NCBI GenBank assembly: GCA_030612305.1
Contig: JAUWOG010000088.1
Coordinates: 1 to 8,027, forward strand
DNA: 8,027 bases
From: Armatimonadota bacterium
GTDB lineage: Bacteria; Armatimonadota; Zipacnadia; Zipacnadales; UBA11051
Direction: 5' to 3'
The notes below the pieces were generated by a model that had not been told where the DNA came from, searched no databases, and saw only the letters and a list, made by a program, of their open reading frames with translations. The translations under genes were made by a program, and so were the position numbers. Shown one piece after another: positions 1 through 6,523 of this stretch; the stretch's first letter is position 1, and each line of letters opens with the position of its first letter.

Positions 1-277
1 TGTGTGGACTTGGGACAATGAGTTCGAGGCGGTGACTGTCAGCCACGTCTCCACCGCCGAAGGGGACATACACTTCGGTGAGAAGCCGCCCGACTTCGCC
101 GAAATACCATATCCGTATGCGCTGAACCGGATGGGCTGGTGGCCGGGGGCCAAAGAAGGCGCAGCGGAGATAGTCAAGGCGAAGACGCAATTCGCCGGGC
201 CGGCTGATACGCCAGTGCTGCAGTTGGTAAAGCGTGACCGAATGACGGACAATTCCGAGAAGGGAGAGATGTTCTGA
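1..277 (+). CDS. C-terminal end of an exported beta-helix-type protein (5' truncated by window edge)
   Basis: Only the last 91 codons are present; the frame is open from the first base, so the apparent GTG at base 2 is an internal valine and not a start. The first 67 residues match the C-terminus of the next gene without gaps, with roughly 43 identical positions. The shared blocks include VWTWDNEF, FAEIPYP, LNRMGWWPG and TQFAGP. The two are therefore tandem paralogues. The last 24 residues (charged, ending EKGEMF) are unrelated to the neighbour's tail. The TGA stop shares one base with the next gene's ATG, which suggests co-transcription and translational coupling. By analogy with the full-length neighbour this should be the final coil and C-terminal cap of a right-handed parallel beta-helix, probably extracellular. 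No catalytic residues can be assigned in this fragment, and the substrate is unknown. Confidence 0.85.
   Translation, partial: VWTWDNEFEAVTVSHVSTAEGDIHFGEKPPDFAEIPYPYALNRMGWWPGAKEGAAEIVKAKTQFAGPADTPVLQLVKRDRMTDNSEKGEMF
261..268 (+). promoter_or_regulatory. Ribosome binding site for the second beta-helix gene
   Basis: A purine-rich AGGGAGAG lies 8 bases before the ATG at 277, inside the last codons of the upstream gene. It supports initiation at 277 (or at the adjacent ATG at 280) and a coupled TGATG junction. Confidence 0.6.
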
Positions 278-1824
278 TGATGCGTTTCGAGGCATGTCTG
301 GTTCTGGTGTTCGTTGGTGCACTCCTGTGGGGCTCTGTTGGATGTGGGGCTGAGGCGGCTGAGACCGACACGGCCGAGGGGGTCGTCTTCAAGCCTGCCG
401 AATTCGTGCCAGTGAAGCTCATCCCCAGAGGTACACAGGGCTTCAATGTGCTCATATCCGATGACCTGGAGCGGACGCCGCGTGACTATGTGAAGGTAGT
501 GGCGAGAGTGAAGGGGATCAGCAAGTGCCGGGCGCAGTTGGCTCTCCTTGATTTCCTCAACCGGGAGCATCGCGGCGAGATCGTGGATATTGCGGCCGAT
601 CAGGTTGCCGACATCGCCATAGACATCACGAAGCTCGAGCGGCCGCTGGCGATGCTACGGGCCGTGCGCGTCTATGCGGAGGGCAAGCGGCTGGATGTGC
701 TGGGAGTGGAGTTCCATTGCGCCGTCGAGAAGCTGCCGAAGCCGGATGTAACAGTGGAAGGGTCGTTAGATGATACCTCGATTCAGGCGGCCTTGAATGA
801 ACTGGGAGAAGAGGGGGGCGTCGTTTACATACCGGCGGGTGAATACGTCATCAACAATCAGGTAACTGTTCCGTGCAATAACGTCACTATCTATGGCGAC
901 GGGGCTGACACGATATTGCAAGGGATCTGGTTTGAGACCAAAGGCATGATAGTGGCCGAGAATCGAGAGGACGTGCGCATCAGCCGTCTGCATTTCCGCA
1001 GCCTGCCGCTTGAGGAATTTCGCGGCTACAATAACGAGCAACATGCCGCAAAGCCGGAAGATGTCGGCCGGCCTACTGTAACCAGTCTCGCCGTGCGCCT
1101 TACTAATTGCACGAGAGTGCGTGTGGATCACGTCGAGTTCGAGCGTTTCGGCTACAGCGGGATACTACTGCGGGGCGGCACCGAAATCTGCATTGACCAC
1201 TGCTTTTTCCACGAGAACTTCCGCTATGGACTCGGGTACGGCATCGTCCCGTGCGCTACCACAGAGTGCTATGTGGAAGATAACAACTTTGAGAACCATC
1301 GCCACGGAGTGGCCGGCGGCAGAAACACCATGGCCTCATACATCTGCCGCTTCAGCCGCTTTGTCAAGGATACCAAGGCGGTGCCCGAGGAGGGTTGGAA
1401 GCAGGTTACATCGCACGAAATAGATGTCCATTCGGGATGCGGATGGCTCTACGCGCACGACAACTTCGTCGAGATGAAGAACGGGATGATGTCGTCAGGC
1501 GCGTGTCTGCGCGGCAACCAGGGCTGGGTCTATCGCAACGTGTTTGTCAACTGTAACATCGGTATTTATGTAGTCGGTGCCTGCGACGACGTCTGGACCT
1601 GGGACAATGAATTCACCGACTGTCCGAATGAGCAGCTATCCAAGGCGACGGGCACGATCAATTTCGACACGAAGCCCGACAACTTCGCCGAGATTCCCTA
1701 TCCGCACAGTCTCAACCGGATGGGCTGGTGGCCGGGAAGTGGCGAGGAAGCAGCAGATACCGTCAAGGCGGCGACGCAATTCGCCGGACCCGAGAGCCGA
1801 GTCCTGCGATGCGCCGGCGAGTAG
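277..1824 (+). CDS. Exported right-handed parallel beta-helix protein (pectate-lyase-like fold)
   Basis: The protein has 515 residues. An N-terminal hydrophobic segment (about 8-22) ends in SVGC at 20-23, an imperfect lipobox followed by AEAAE, so it is either a lipoprotein or a signal-peptidase I substrate. Residues about 35-155 look like a beta-rich domain that I cannot name. Residues about 160-445 are a parallel beta-helix. It opens with a typical first coil (GGVVYIPAGEYVINN near 180-194, then NNVTIYGDGADTIL), followed by repeated short strands such as VRVDHVEFERF, CYVEDNNFEN and GWVYRNVFVNCNIGIYV. A cluster HRHGVAG (341-347) plus HEIDVHSG (380-387) resembles the RH...H-D-H-G pattern I associate with beta-helix proteins of the polysaccharide lyase and hydrolase type, so it is a candidate active site. 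The reaction and substrate are not determinable. It converges on hslU with 21 bases between stops. Its tail is duplicated in the preceding gene. Confidence 0.85.
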   Translation: MMRFEACLVLVFVGALLWGSVGCGAEAAETDTAEGVVFKPAEFVPVKLIPRGTQGFNVLISDDLERTPRDYVKVVARVKGISKCRAQLALLDFLNREHRGEIVDIAADQVADIAIDITKLERPLAMLRAVRVYAEGKRLDVLGVEFHCAVEKLPKPDVTVEGSLDDTSIQAALNELGEEGGVVYIPAGEYVINNQVTVPCNNVTIYGDGADTILQGIWFETKGMIVAENREDVRISRLHFRSLPLEEFRGYNNEQHAAKPEDVGRPTVTSLAVRLTNCTRVRVDHVEFERFGYSGILLRGGTEICIDHCFFHENFRYGLGYGIVPCATTECYVEDNNFENHRHGVAGGRNTMASYICRFSRFVKDTKAVPEEGWKQVTSHEIDVHSGCGWLYAHDNFVEMKNGMMSSGACLRGNQGWVYRNVFVNCNIGIYVVGACDDVWTWDNEFTDCPNEQLSKATGTINFDTKPDNFAEIPYPHSLNRMGWWPGSGEEAADTVKAATQFAGPESRVLRCAGE

Positions 1825-1845
1825 CCAATATTGTACCGGTGACGA

Positions 1846-3276
1846 CTACAGCATGTAGCGGCTGAGGTCGGTGTCTTCGACTACGCCCTCGAGTTCAGCC
1901 CGCACGTAGTCGGCGTTGACGGTGATATGCTGGCCGCTTATCTCGGGGGCGACGAAGGACACCTCTTCGAGCAGCCTTTCGACGAGAGTATAGAGCCGCC
2001 GCGCGCCGATGTTCTCCGTCTGCTCGTTGACCTGCTGTGCGAATGCGGCTATCTCGACGATGGCGTCATCGGTGAACTCGATTTCGACGCCTTCGGTGGC
2101 GAGCAGTTCGGTGTACTGCCGGACGAGTGAGTTCTCCGGCTCGCTGAGGATGCGCTCGAAGTCGTGCTGTGTGAGGCTGTCGAGTTCGACGCGGATGGGG
2201 AAGCGGCCCTGTAGTTCGGGGATGAGGTCGGAGGGCTTGGCGACGTGGAAGGCACCGGCGGCGATGAAGAGGACATGGTCGGTTGAGACCGGGCCGTACT
2301 TGGTGATGACCGTGGAGCCCTCGATGATCGGGAGGATGTCTCGCTGGACGCCCTCGCGAGATACGTCAGGCCCATGTCCACTTTCGCGGCCGGCGATTTT
2401 GTCCAGCTCGTCGAGGAAGACGATGCCGCCTTGCTCGACGCGCTCGACCGCCTCGCGGGCGATGGCATGAGTGTCCACAAGCATCTGGGCTTCCTGCCCG
2501 GCGAGTATCGGCCTGGCCTCGGCGACCGTCGTGCGCTTCGTGGCCGTCTGGCGCGGGAACATGCTGCCGAGCATCTCCTGCATGTCTATGCCCATTTCTT
2601 CGAGGCCTGCGGCTGAGAATATCTGCAGACTCTGCGTCTGTGATTGCTCGACCTCAAACTCGATTTCCTGGTCTTCGAGTTCTCCTGCGGCGAGGCGGCG
2701 AGCGGTGAACTCGCGCACTCGCTCGGCCTGCTGGTACTGCTTGCGTTCCATGTCCTGGCGCGTGGCCTGCTGAGTGGGGTCCGCGGAGCCATCGTGGTCC
2801 GGCCCGCCGAACATGCCGCCGAGCACACCACCCGCCGAGGCCTGCTGCGGGGGCGGTGGCGGAGGGGCGAGGATGTCGAGGAGGCGCTTCTCGGCGCGTG
2901 CTTGCGCCTCCTTCTCGACTGCCTCGAAGGCCTCGCGCTCCACCATCCGATAGCCGACGTCAACAAGGTCGCGGACGATGGATTCGACGTCGCGGCCCAC
3001 ATATCCGGTCTCCGTGAACTTGCTGGCTTCTATCTTGAGGAAGGGTGCCTTGACGAGATTGGAGAGCCGGCGGGCGATTTCCGTCTTGCCCACGCCGGTC
3101 GGGCCGATCATCAGGATGTTCTTCGGGATGACCTCGTCACGGAGTTCTTCCGACATGCGCTGTCTGCGGTAGCGGTTGCGGACTGCAATAGCCACTGCTC
3201 GCTTGGCGGCGTCCTGGCCTACAATGTATCTGTCAAGCTGCTCTACGGTTTCTCGCGGCGTCAATTCCTCGCTCAC
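1846..3276 (-). CDS. hslU: ATP-dependent protease ATPase subunit HslU (ClpY)
   Basis: This is the AAA+ unfoldase that forms hexameric rings on HslV and feeds it unfolded substrate in the cytoplasm. It has 476 residues. Visible landmarks are Walker A GPTGVGKT (58-65), the pore loop GYVG (91-94), Walker B IVFLDE (285-290), the arginine finger R358 in LQGRFPIR, sensor 2 in GARR (424-427), and the C-terminal tail LSRYML, which matches the family's LSRFIL end that docks into HslV. The I-domain (about 110-265) carries a low-complexity Pro/Gly insert, six prolines at 138-143 and then GGVLGGMFGG, making the protein about 30 residues longer than the E. coli one. The start is a GTG that overlaps the hslV TAG stop (TAGTG), with GGAGG 7 bases upstream, so hslV and hslU are translationally coupled. 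It is the last gene of the minus-strand block; no codY-like gene follows. Confidence 0.97.
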   Translation of the reverse strand: MSEELTPRETVEQLDRYIVGQDAAKRAVAIAVRNRYRRQRMSEELRDEVIPKNILMIGPTGVGKTEIARRLSNLVKAPFLKIEASKFTETGYVGRDVESIVRDLVDVGYRMVEREAFEAVEKEAQARAEKRLLDILAPPPPPPQQASAGGVLGGMFGGPDHDGSADPTQQATRQDMERKQYQQAERVREFTARRLAAGELEDQEIEFEVEQSQTQSLQIFSAAGLEEMGIDMQEMLGSMFPRQTATKRTTVAEARPILAGQEAQMLVDTHAIAREAVERVEQGGIVFLDELDKIAGRESGHGPDVSREGVQRDILPIIEGSTVITKYGPVSTDHVLFIAAGAFHVAKPSDLIPELQGRFPIRVELDSLTQHDFERILSEPENSLVRQYTELLATEGVEIEFTDDAIVEIAAFAQQVNEQTENIGARRLYTLVERLLEEVSFVAPEISGQHITVNADYVRAELEGVVEDTDLSRYML

Positions 3277-3830
3277 TACAGTACCTCCACCGTTACCTGG
3301 TCATTGGTGTAAACGCATATTCGGGAAGCAATCAGTACGGCCTCCCGCGCAATTTCTTCCGCCGTCATGTCCGTGTGGGCAAGCAGGGCCTGTGCAGCCG
3401 CCTGCGCATATCCGCCGCCGGAGCCGATTCCCAGTACGTCATCATCCGGCACCAGCAGGTCCCCCGTTCCTGATACGAGCAGCAGGTTTTCCTCATCGCC
3501 AACGATAAGCAAAGCCTGCAACTGGCGCAACACCTTGTCGGTGCGCCATTCCTTGACAAGCTCGAGACACGCGCGCTGCAGGTTCCCGGAGTACTCCTCA
3601 AGCTTGCGCTCGAGGCGCTCGAAGAGCGCCAGGGCATCGGCGGCTGCTCCGGCATATCCCGCTAGGACGCCGTCTTTGTACATCCTTCGGAGCTTCGATG
3701 CGCGGCTCTTGAATATCAACTCCCCGATGCTGACCTGTCCGTCGCCCGCGATAGCCAGCTTGCCGTCGCGGCGCACCGCAACAATCGTCGTCGCTCGGGT
3801 CCTCATTTCGTCGGTCTCATTCGTCTGCAT
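3276..3830 (-). CDS. hslV: ATP-dependent protease peptidase subunit HslV (ClpQ), with N-terminal propeptide
   Basis: This is the threonine peptidase of the HslUV protease, related to proteasome beta subunits. From the ATG at 3830 it has 184 residues. I chose this start because a perfect GGAGG sits 5 bases upstream (3836-3840); the frame is also open back to 3866, but that would overlap xerC further and lacks such a site. Aligning TTIVAVRR with mature HslV puts the nucleophile Thr1 at precursor residue 14, with Asp17 (in GDGQ) and Lys33 in the expected mature positions. The enzyme should therefore be active once a 13-residue propeptide (or 5 residues if Met9 is used) is removed. LLLVSGTGD, IGSGGGYAQAAA and the YTNDQ ending resemble the Bacillus CodW type. 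The first 14 bases overlap the end of xerC, and the TAG stop overlaps the hslU GTG. Confidence 0.95.
   Translation of the reverse strand: MQTNETDEMRTRATTIVAVRRDGKLAIAGDGQVSIGELIFKSRASKLRRMYKDGVLAGYAGAAADALALFERLERKLEEYSGNLQRACLELVKEWRTDKVLRQLQALLIVGDEENLLLVSGTGDLLVPDDDVLGIGSGGGYAQAAAQALLAHTDMTAEEIAREAVLIASRICVYTNDQVTVEVL
3284..3288 (-). promoter_or_regulatory. Ribosome binding site fixing the GTG start of hslU
   Basis: GGAGG on the minus strand lies 7 bases before the GTG at 3276, within the last codons of hslV. It supports the GTG over any downstream ATG. Confidence 0.8.
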
Positions 3831-4755
3831 CTGAACCTCCCTTAGCCAGTGGGTGCGTCTCCGCATATACCTCTTTCATGCGCTTGGTTGTCACATGTGT
3901 GTATATTTCGGTGCTGCGCAAGCTGGCGTGTCCGAGCAGTTCCTGAATCGTACGCAGGTCCGCCCCGCCATCGAGCATGTGTGTCGCGAAGGTGTGGCGC
4001 AGATCGTGGGGCGAGATGTTGCTGCTCACGCCCGCCTCCAGGACGTACTTGCGAACCAGCACGTAGATATAGGATGCAGCCAGCGGTCGCCCGCTCTTGG
4101 AGAGGAAGCAGGTGTCCTCGTCGCGGCCGTCGGCACGCTTGCGGAGGAGTGCGGGCCGGGCGCGCTCGATGTAGTCCTGCAGCGCCACCGCCGCCGGCTC
4201 GCCGAAAAGCACCTCGCGCTCCTTGTCGCCCTTGCCGATGACGCGCACGCGGCGTTGCTGCATGTCAATGTCGGGCAGCTTCACGGCGACAAGCTCCGAC
4301 CTGCGCACTCCCGTGGCGTAGAACATCTCGAGTATCGCCCGGTCGCGGCATCCGAGTGTGTTGTCCGGGTCCGGGGCCGACAGCAAGGCGGCGACCTCCT
4401 GCCCGTAGAGGAACTCCGGCAGCATCCGGTCAAGCTTCGGTGATTGTGCGAGCGCGGCCGGATTCGCAGCCGCGAGACTCGACGCTATCAGGAAGCTGAA
4501 GAAGCTCCGCAGCGAGGTGACCTTGCGCGATATGGAGCGCTTCTCGTATTTCTGCCGGTGCAGGTGAGCGATATAGGTTCGCATGGTGCGGTAATCCACG
4601 TCTGCGAAGTCCCCGCTGCGGTCTTCGCCCCAGATGGCGGCGAGGAAATCCATGAACTGCACGGCGTCGTGAGCGTATGCCTCGGCTGTGTGGGCCGAGA
4701 CGCCGCGCGCGTCTGTCATGTACGCGATGAACGCGTCAATGTAGGCAGCAGACAT
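3817..4755 (-). CDS. xerC: Tyrosine recombinase XerC
   Basis: A site-specific recombinase of the Xer group that resolves chromosome dimers at dif near division; it is the codV equivalent in Bacillus. It has 312 residues, the usual length. Residues about 1-95 form the SAM-like N-terminal core-binding domain, with the typical YIDAFIAYM...RGVSAHTAEAY opening. Residues about 115-300 are the catalytic domain. The full catalytic set is visible: R151 (ATGVRRSEL), K175 (GKGDKER), H250 and R253 (SPHDLRHTF), H276 (LLGHASL) and the nucleophile Y285 (EIYTHV). The ATG start overlaps the stop of the upstream trmFO-like gene (TAATG), so it is probably made by coupling. Its position between the trmFO-like gene and hslV favours the chromosomal Xer role over a phage or transposon integrase. 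XerC versus XerD cannot be settled from sequence alone; the locus favours XerC. Confidence 0.92.
   Translation of the reverse strand: MSAAYIDAFIAYMTDARGVSAHTAEAYAHDAVQFMDFLAAIWGEDRSGDFADVDYRTMRTYIAHLHRQKYEKRSISRKVTSLRSFFSFLIASSLAAANPAALAQSPKLDRMLPEFLYGQEVAALLSAPDPDNTLGCRDRAILEMFYATGVRRSELVAVKLPDIDMQQRRVRVIGKGDKEREVLFGEPAAVALQDYIERARPALLRKRADGRDEDTCFLSKSGRPLAASYIYVLVRKYVLEAGVSSNISPHDLRHTFATHMLDGGADLRTIQELLGHASLRSTEIYTHVTTKRMKEVYAETHPLAKGGSDADE
3836..3840 (-). promoter_or_regulatory. Ribosome binding site deciding the hslV start
   Basis: GGAGG on the minus strand, 5 bases before the ATG at 3830, inside the 3' end of xerC. It is the strongest Shine-Dalgarno near any candidate hslV start and implies a 13-residue extension ahead of the catalytic threonine. 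Confidence 0.8.
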
Positions 4756-6104
4756 TAGCTCTCAGTCGTGCCAGGCCCGGCAGGGCCCAGTGCATTATCC
4801 TCGCAGAATTGGGCCAGAGAGGCAAGCGCGCGCTCAGCCTTCGCAAGCCGCCGCTGGTCCTTCGTGCCCTCGACCCCGGCTTCGTCTGCCGGGAGCATCC
4901 CGAAGTTGACGGCGAAAGGACGGGAGCGTGCCCCGTTTGCGCCGATCATTGCTTGCGCCATAGCTCCGCAGAGCGATGTCTCGGGCAACGCAACAGGCTC
5001 GGCTGCTTCCAGGCGGCGGGCGGCATTCACCCCCGCCAGCCAACCTGAGGCTGCAGCCGCAGTGTAGCCGACCACGCCGGTGAGCGCACCGGCGATGAAC
5101 ACGCCTCGCCGCTGAGCCAACTCGTATGTCGGCCCCAGCACCAGCGGGGCGTTGAGGCATACCGCGCGATGCAACCGGCCGTGGCGGAGGAACTCAGCCC
5201 CCTCGAGCCCTGCCACCTCTCCGATGAGGCGACGCTGTTGGCTCGGCGGGAGGCCGGTGTGCATGTTGACGGCGCGCCAGACAGTCCGGGCGGCATCATC
5301 CGGGCACAGTTGGCAGACTGCAGCCGGCTGCCGGCCAGTTGCCGGCTCGGTGAAGCCGCCGGCACTGAGGCGACTTGCATTCAGCGGCTTCTCGCCGTCT
5401 GCAGCAGCCACCTCCAGCGGCCTGTACTCGTGAAATACGTCGGCGGCCCGCACTCCTTCCGGCAGGCCGTTCCCGTGCTCGGCCAGAATCGCCAGGAAAC
5501 GCCCCAACTGCTCTTCGTCCATGGCGCAATTCCGATAGATCGGTTCACCCTCGTCAAAGCGTGCCTGGGACCAGATGCGACTCTCGTTCAGCGAGTCTGC
5601 AGCCAAGAGCGGCTCGCAGGCCCCGTAGTAGAAGCCGAATTCGTGCCCGGTGAACTTGAAGATGGCGCGCGCCGCCAGTGGAGTCGTCATCGGCCCCGTG
5701 GCAACGACTACCGGCGTCTCAGCCGGCGTCGGGGCTGCCTCCGCACGGACTAGCTCGATACCGGGATGCTCCTCGATGACCTGCGTCACGTGTTCGGCGA
5801 AGGCCCGCCGGTCCACGCAGAGGACGGCGTCACGGATGATGGCAGTGGCGTCCGCAGCCTGGAGGATAACGGAGCCCAGCCGGCGCAGCTCGTGAATGAG
5901 CAGGCCGGTGGCGCGGTCGGGCTGCTCAGGCCCAAAGCACGCACTCCCCGTCAGCTCGGCCAGCAGTGAGCCTTCGTGCATGGCCGTGCCGGCTTCGGGC
6001 CTCATCTCATAGAGGCGCACGCTTGCGCCACGGCGGGCAGCCTGGTATGCCGCCTCCGCTCCGGCGAGGCCGCCGCCGAGTACAGTGACCTGGCCCGTAG
6101 CCAT
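4755..6104 (-). CDS. TrmFO/Gid-family FAD protein lacking the canonical catalytic cysteines
   Basis: TrmFO uses FAD, NAD(P)H and methylenetetrahydrofolate to make 5-methyluridine 54 in tRNA. The protein has 449 residues from the ATG at 6104, chosen because GGGGAGGG lies 8 bases upstream and the N-terminus then matches the family (VTVLGGGLAGAEAA, 6-19, the FAD dinucleotide motif). ATG 6110 is possible but is very close to that site. The longer open frame to 6194 would overrun the preceding gene. Other family blocks are LYEMRP (31-36), VVVATGP, the LTGVVGYTAAAASG region (341-354) and VNFG. Against the B. subtilis enzyme, recalled from memory, Cys53 is Gly53 (AELTGSAC; a cysteine lies at 56) and Cys226 is Tyr227 (FHEYRPLEV). 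GPMKPVGL becomes SRLSAGGF (244-251), and QLRQDD becomes QLCPDD within a new C264-x-x-C267. The family and FAD binding are well supported; methyltransferase activity is doubtful. Confidence 0.9.
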   Translation of the reverse strand: MATGQVTVLGGGLAGAEAAYQAARRGASVRLYEMRPEAGTAMHEGSLLAELTGSACFGPEQPDRATGLLIHELRRLGSVILQAADATAIIRDAVLCVDRRAFAEHVTQVIEEHPGIELVRAEAAPTPAETPVVVATGPMTTPLAARAIFKFTGHEFGFYYGACEPLLAADSLNESRIWSQARFDEGEPIYRNCAMDEEQLGRFLAILAEHGNGLPEGVRAADVFHEYRPLEVAAADGEKPLNASRLSAGGFTEPATGRQPAAVCQLCPDDAARTVWRAVNMHTGLPPSQQRRLIGEVAGLEGAEFLRHGRLHRAVCLNAPLVLGPTYELAQRRGVFIAGALTGVVGYTAAAASGWLAGVNAARRLEAAEPVALPETSLCGAMAQAMIGANGARSRPFAVNFGMLPADEAGVEGTKDQRRLAKAERALASLAQFCEDNALGPAGPGTTES

Positions 6105-6112
6105 CGGCATAT

Positions 6113-6120
6113 CCCTCCCC
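6113..6120 (-). promoter_or_regulatory. Ribosome binding site for the trmFO-like gene
   Basis: GGGGAGGG on the minus strand, 8 bases before the ATG at 6104 and 2 before the ATG at 6110. It favours 6104 and rules against the longer open frame to 6194. Confidence 0.7.
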
Positions 6121-6154
6121 GCCAACGCCGGGTGCATGTGCGAACAGATGGGGC

Positions 6155-6376
6155 CTATCGCAGCGCCGCCCAGACCGGATGCGTGCGCTGCCATGCCTCA
6201 AGGTCAATCCAGGATGTATCCAACTCCGCGAGTGCCAGCGGCGGGGGCGGCTGCTGCTGAACCGCTGCCCGGGGAGCGTCCCACCAGAGTATGCCTGTCA
6301 TCACGAACACCTGGTGCCAGGCTGCCGCAAGCAGTACGATCGCCAATAGCACCAGCGCTGTTTTCCCGTATGTCAT
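6155..6376 (-). CDS. Small single-pass membrane protein, function unknown
   Basis: The protein has 73 residues. Residues about 6-28 are strongly hydrophobic (ALVLLAIVLLAAAWHQVFV) and preceded by Lys5, so I expect one membrane helix with the N-terminus inside. The remainder is an aromatic and proline-rich tail (WWDAP, then QQQPPPPLALAELDTSW, and WQRTHPVWAAL) that would lie outside the membrane. An AGGGTG lies 5 bases before the ATG and overlaps the stop of the preceding zinc-ribbon-like gene, suggesting the two are expressed together. A gap of 50 bases separates it from the trmFO-like start. I do not recognise the family. The start is supported by the Shine-Dalgarno-like site and by being the only methionine before the hydrophobic segment. 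Confidence 0.65.
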   Translation of the reverse strand: MTYGKTALVLLAIVLLAAAWHQVFVMTGILWWDAPRAAVQQQPPPPLALAELDTSWIDLEAWQRTHPVWAALR

Positions 6377-6385
6377 AGTGTCACC

Positions 6386-6523
6386 CTAGCCGTCTCGGAG
6401 TCTGCGCGGCCGCGACTGGCACTGCATACGCACACTGCCACACCGGCGGCAGACAAACTTGCGTTTGCCATGATGCCTGCCTCGTTGTTCCTTCATCCAA
6501 CTCCGGCAGCGCTTGCATATCAC
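6386..6523 (-). CDS. Putative 45-residue zinc-ribbon-like protein
   Basis: I translated this by hand. From a GTG it reads VICKRCRSW... through FVCRRCGS... to a TAG stop. It has C3-x-x-C6 and C25-x-x-C28, the spacing of a small zinc ribbon or knuckle, plus a further Cys35. It is very basic (many Arg and Lys), compatible with nucleic-acid binding. The GTG overlaps the stop of the preceding 56-residue frame as GTGA and is the only start codon before the first CxxC, because the frame is closed upstream with no other start. The TAG lies just before the Shine-Dalgarno-like site of the next gene. No Shine-Dalgarno of its own is obvious, so translation would depend on coupling. Function unknown. The two paired cysteine motifs and the tight overlap argue for a real gene, but its short length means chance cannot be excluded. 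Confidence 0.55.
   Translation of the reverse strand: MICKRCRSWMKEQRGRHHGKRKFVCRRCGSVRMQCQSRPRRLRDG

Noticed and set aside
1825..1858. Small palindromes between the convergent stops (CAATATTG, ACCGGT, CTACA-GCA-TGTAG) as a bidirectional terminator
   Set aside because: The stems are 3-5 base pairs, no U-tract follows on either strand, and one lies within the last hslU codons. Not convincing as an intrinsic terminator.
2644..3312. 222-codon plus-strand open frame opposite hslU and hslV
   Set aside because: It lies antisense to two unmistakable genes with intact motifs. It is a by-product of high G/C at third codon positions and matches no family.
3853..4443. 196-codon plus-strand open frame opposite xerC
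   Set aside because: It is antisense to the conserved XerC catalytic domain. The composition is that of a shadow frame, with no ribosome site of note.
3817..4755. Tyrosine recombinase as the integrase of a mobile element, given a tRNA in the window
   Set aside because: The tRNA is more than 3 kb away, no repeat of the tRNA 3' end was seen, and the gene sits in the standard chromosomal xerC locus fused by overlaps to housekeeping genes.
5169..5753. 194-codon plus-strand open frame opposite the trmFO-like gene
   Set aside because: The same shadow effect; the opposite strand carries a full-length, family-consistent protein.
6105..6194. N-terminal extension of the trmFO-like frame to an ATG at 6194
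   Set aside because: It overlaps the 73-residue membrane protein frame, has no similarity to TrmFO N-termini, and bypasses the strong GGGGAGGG site at 6113-6120.
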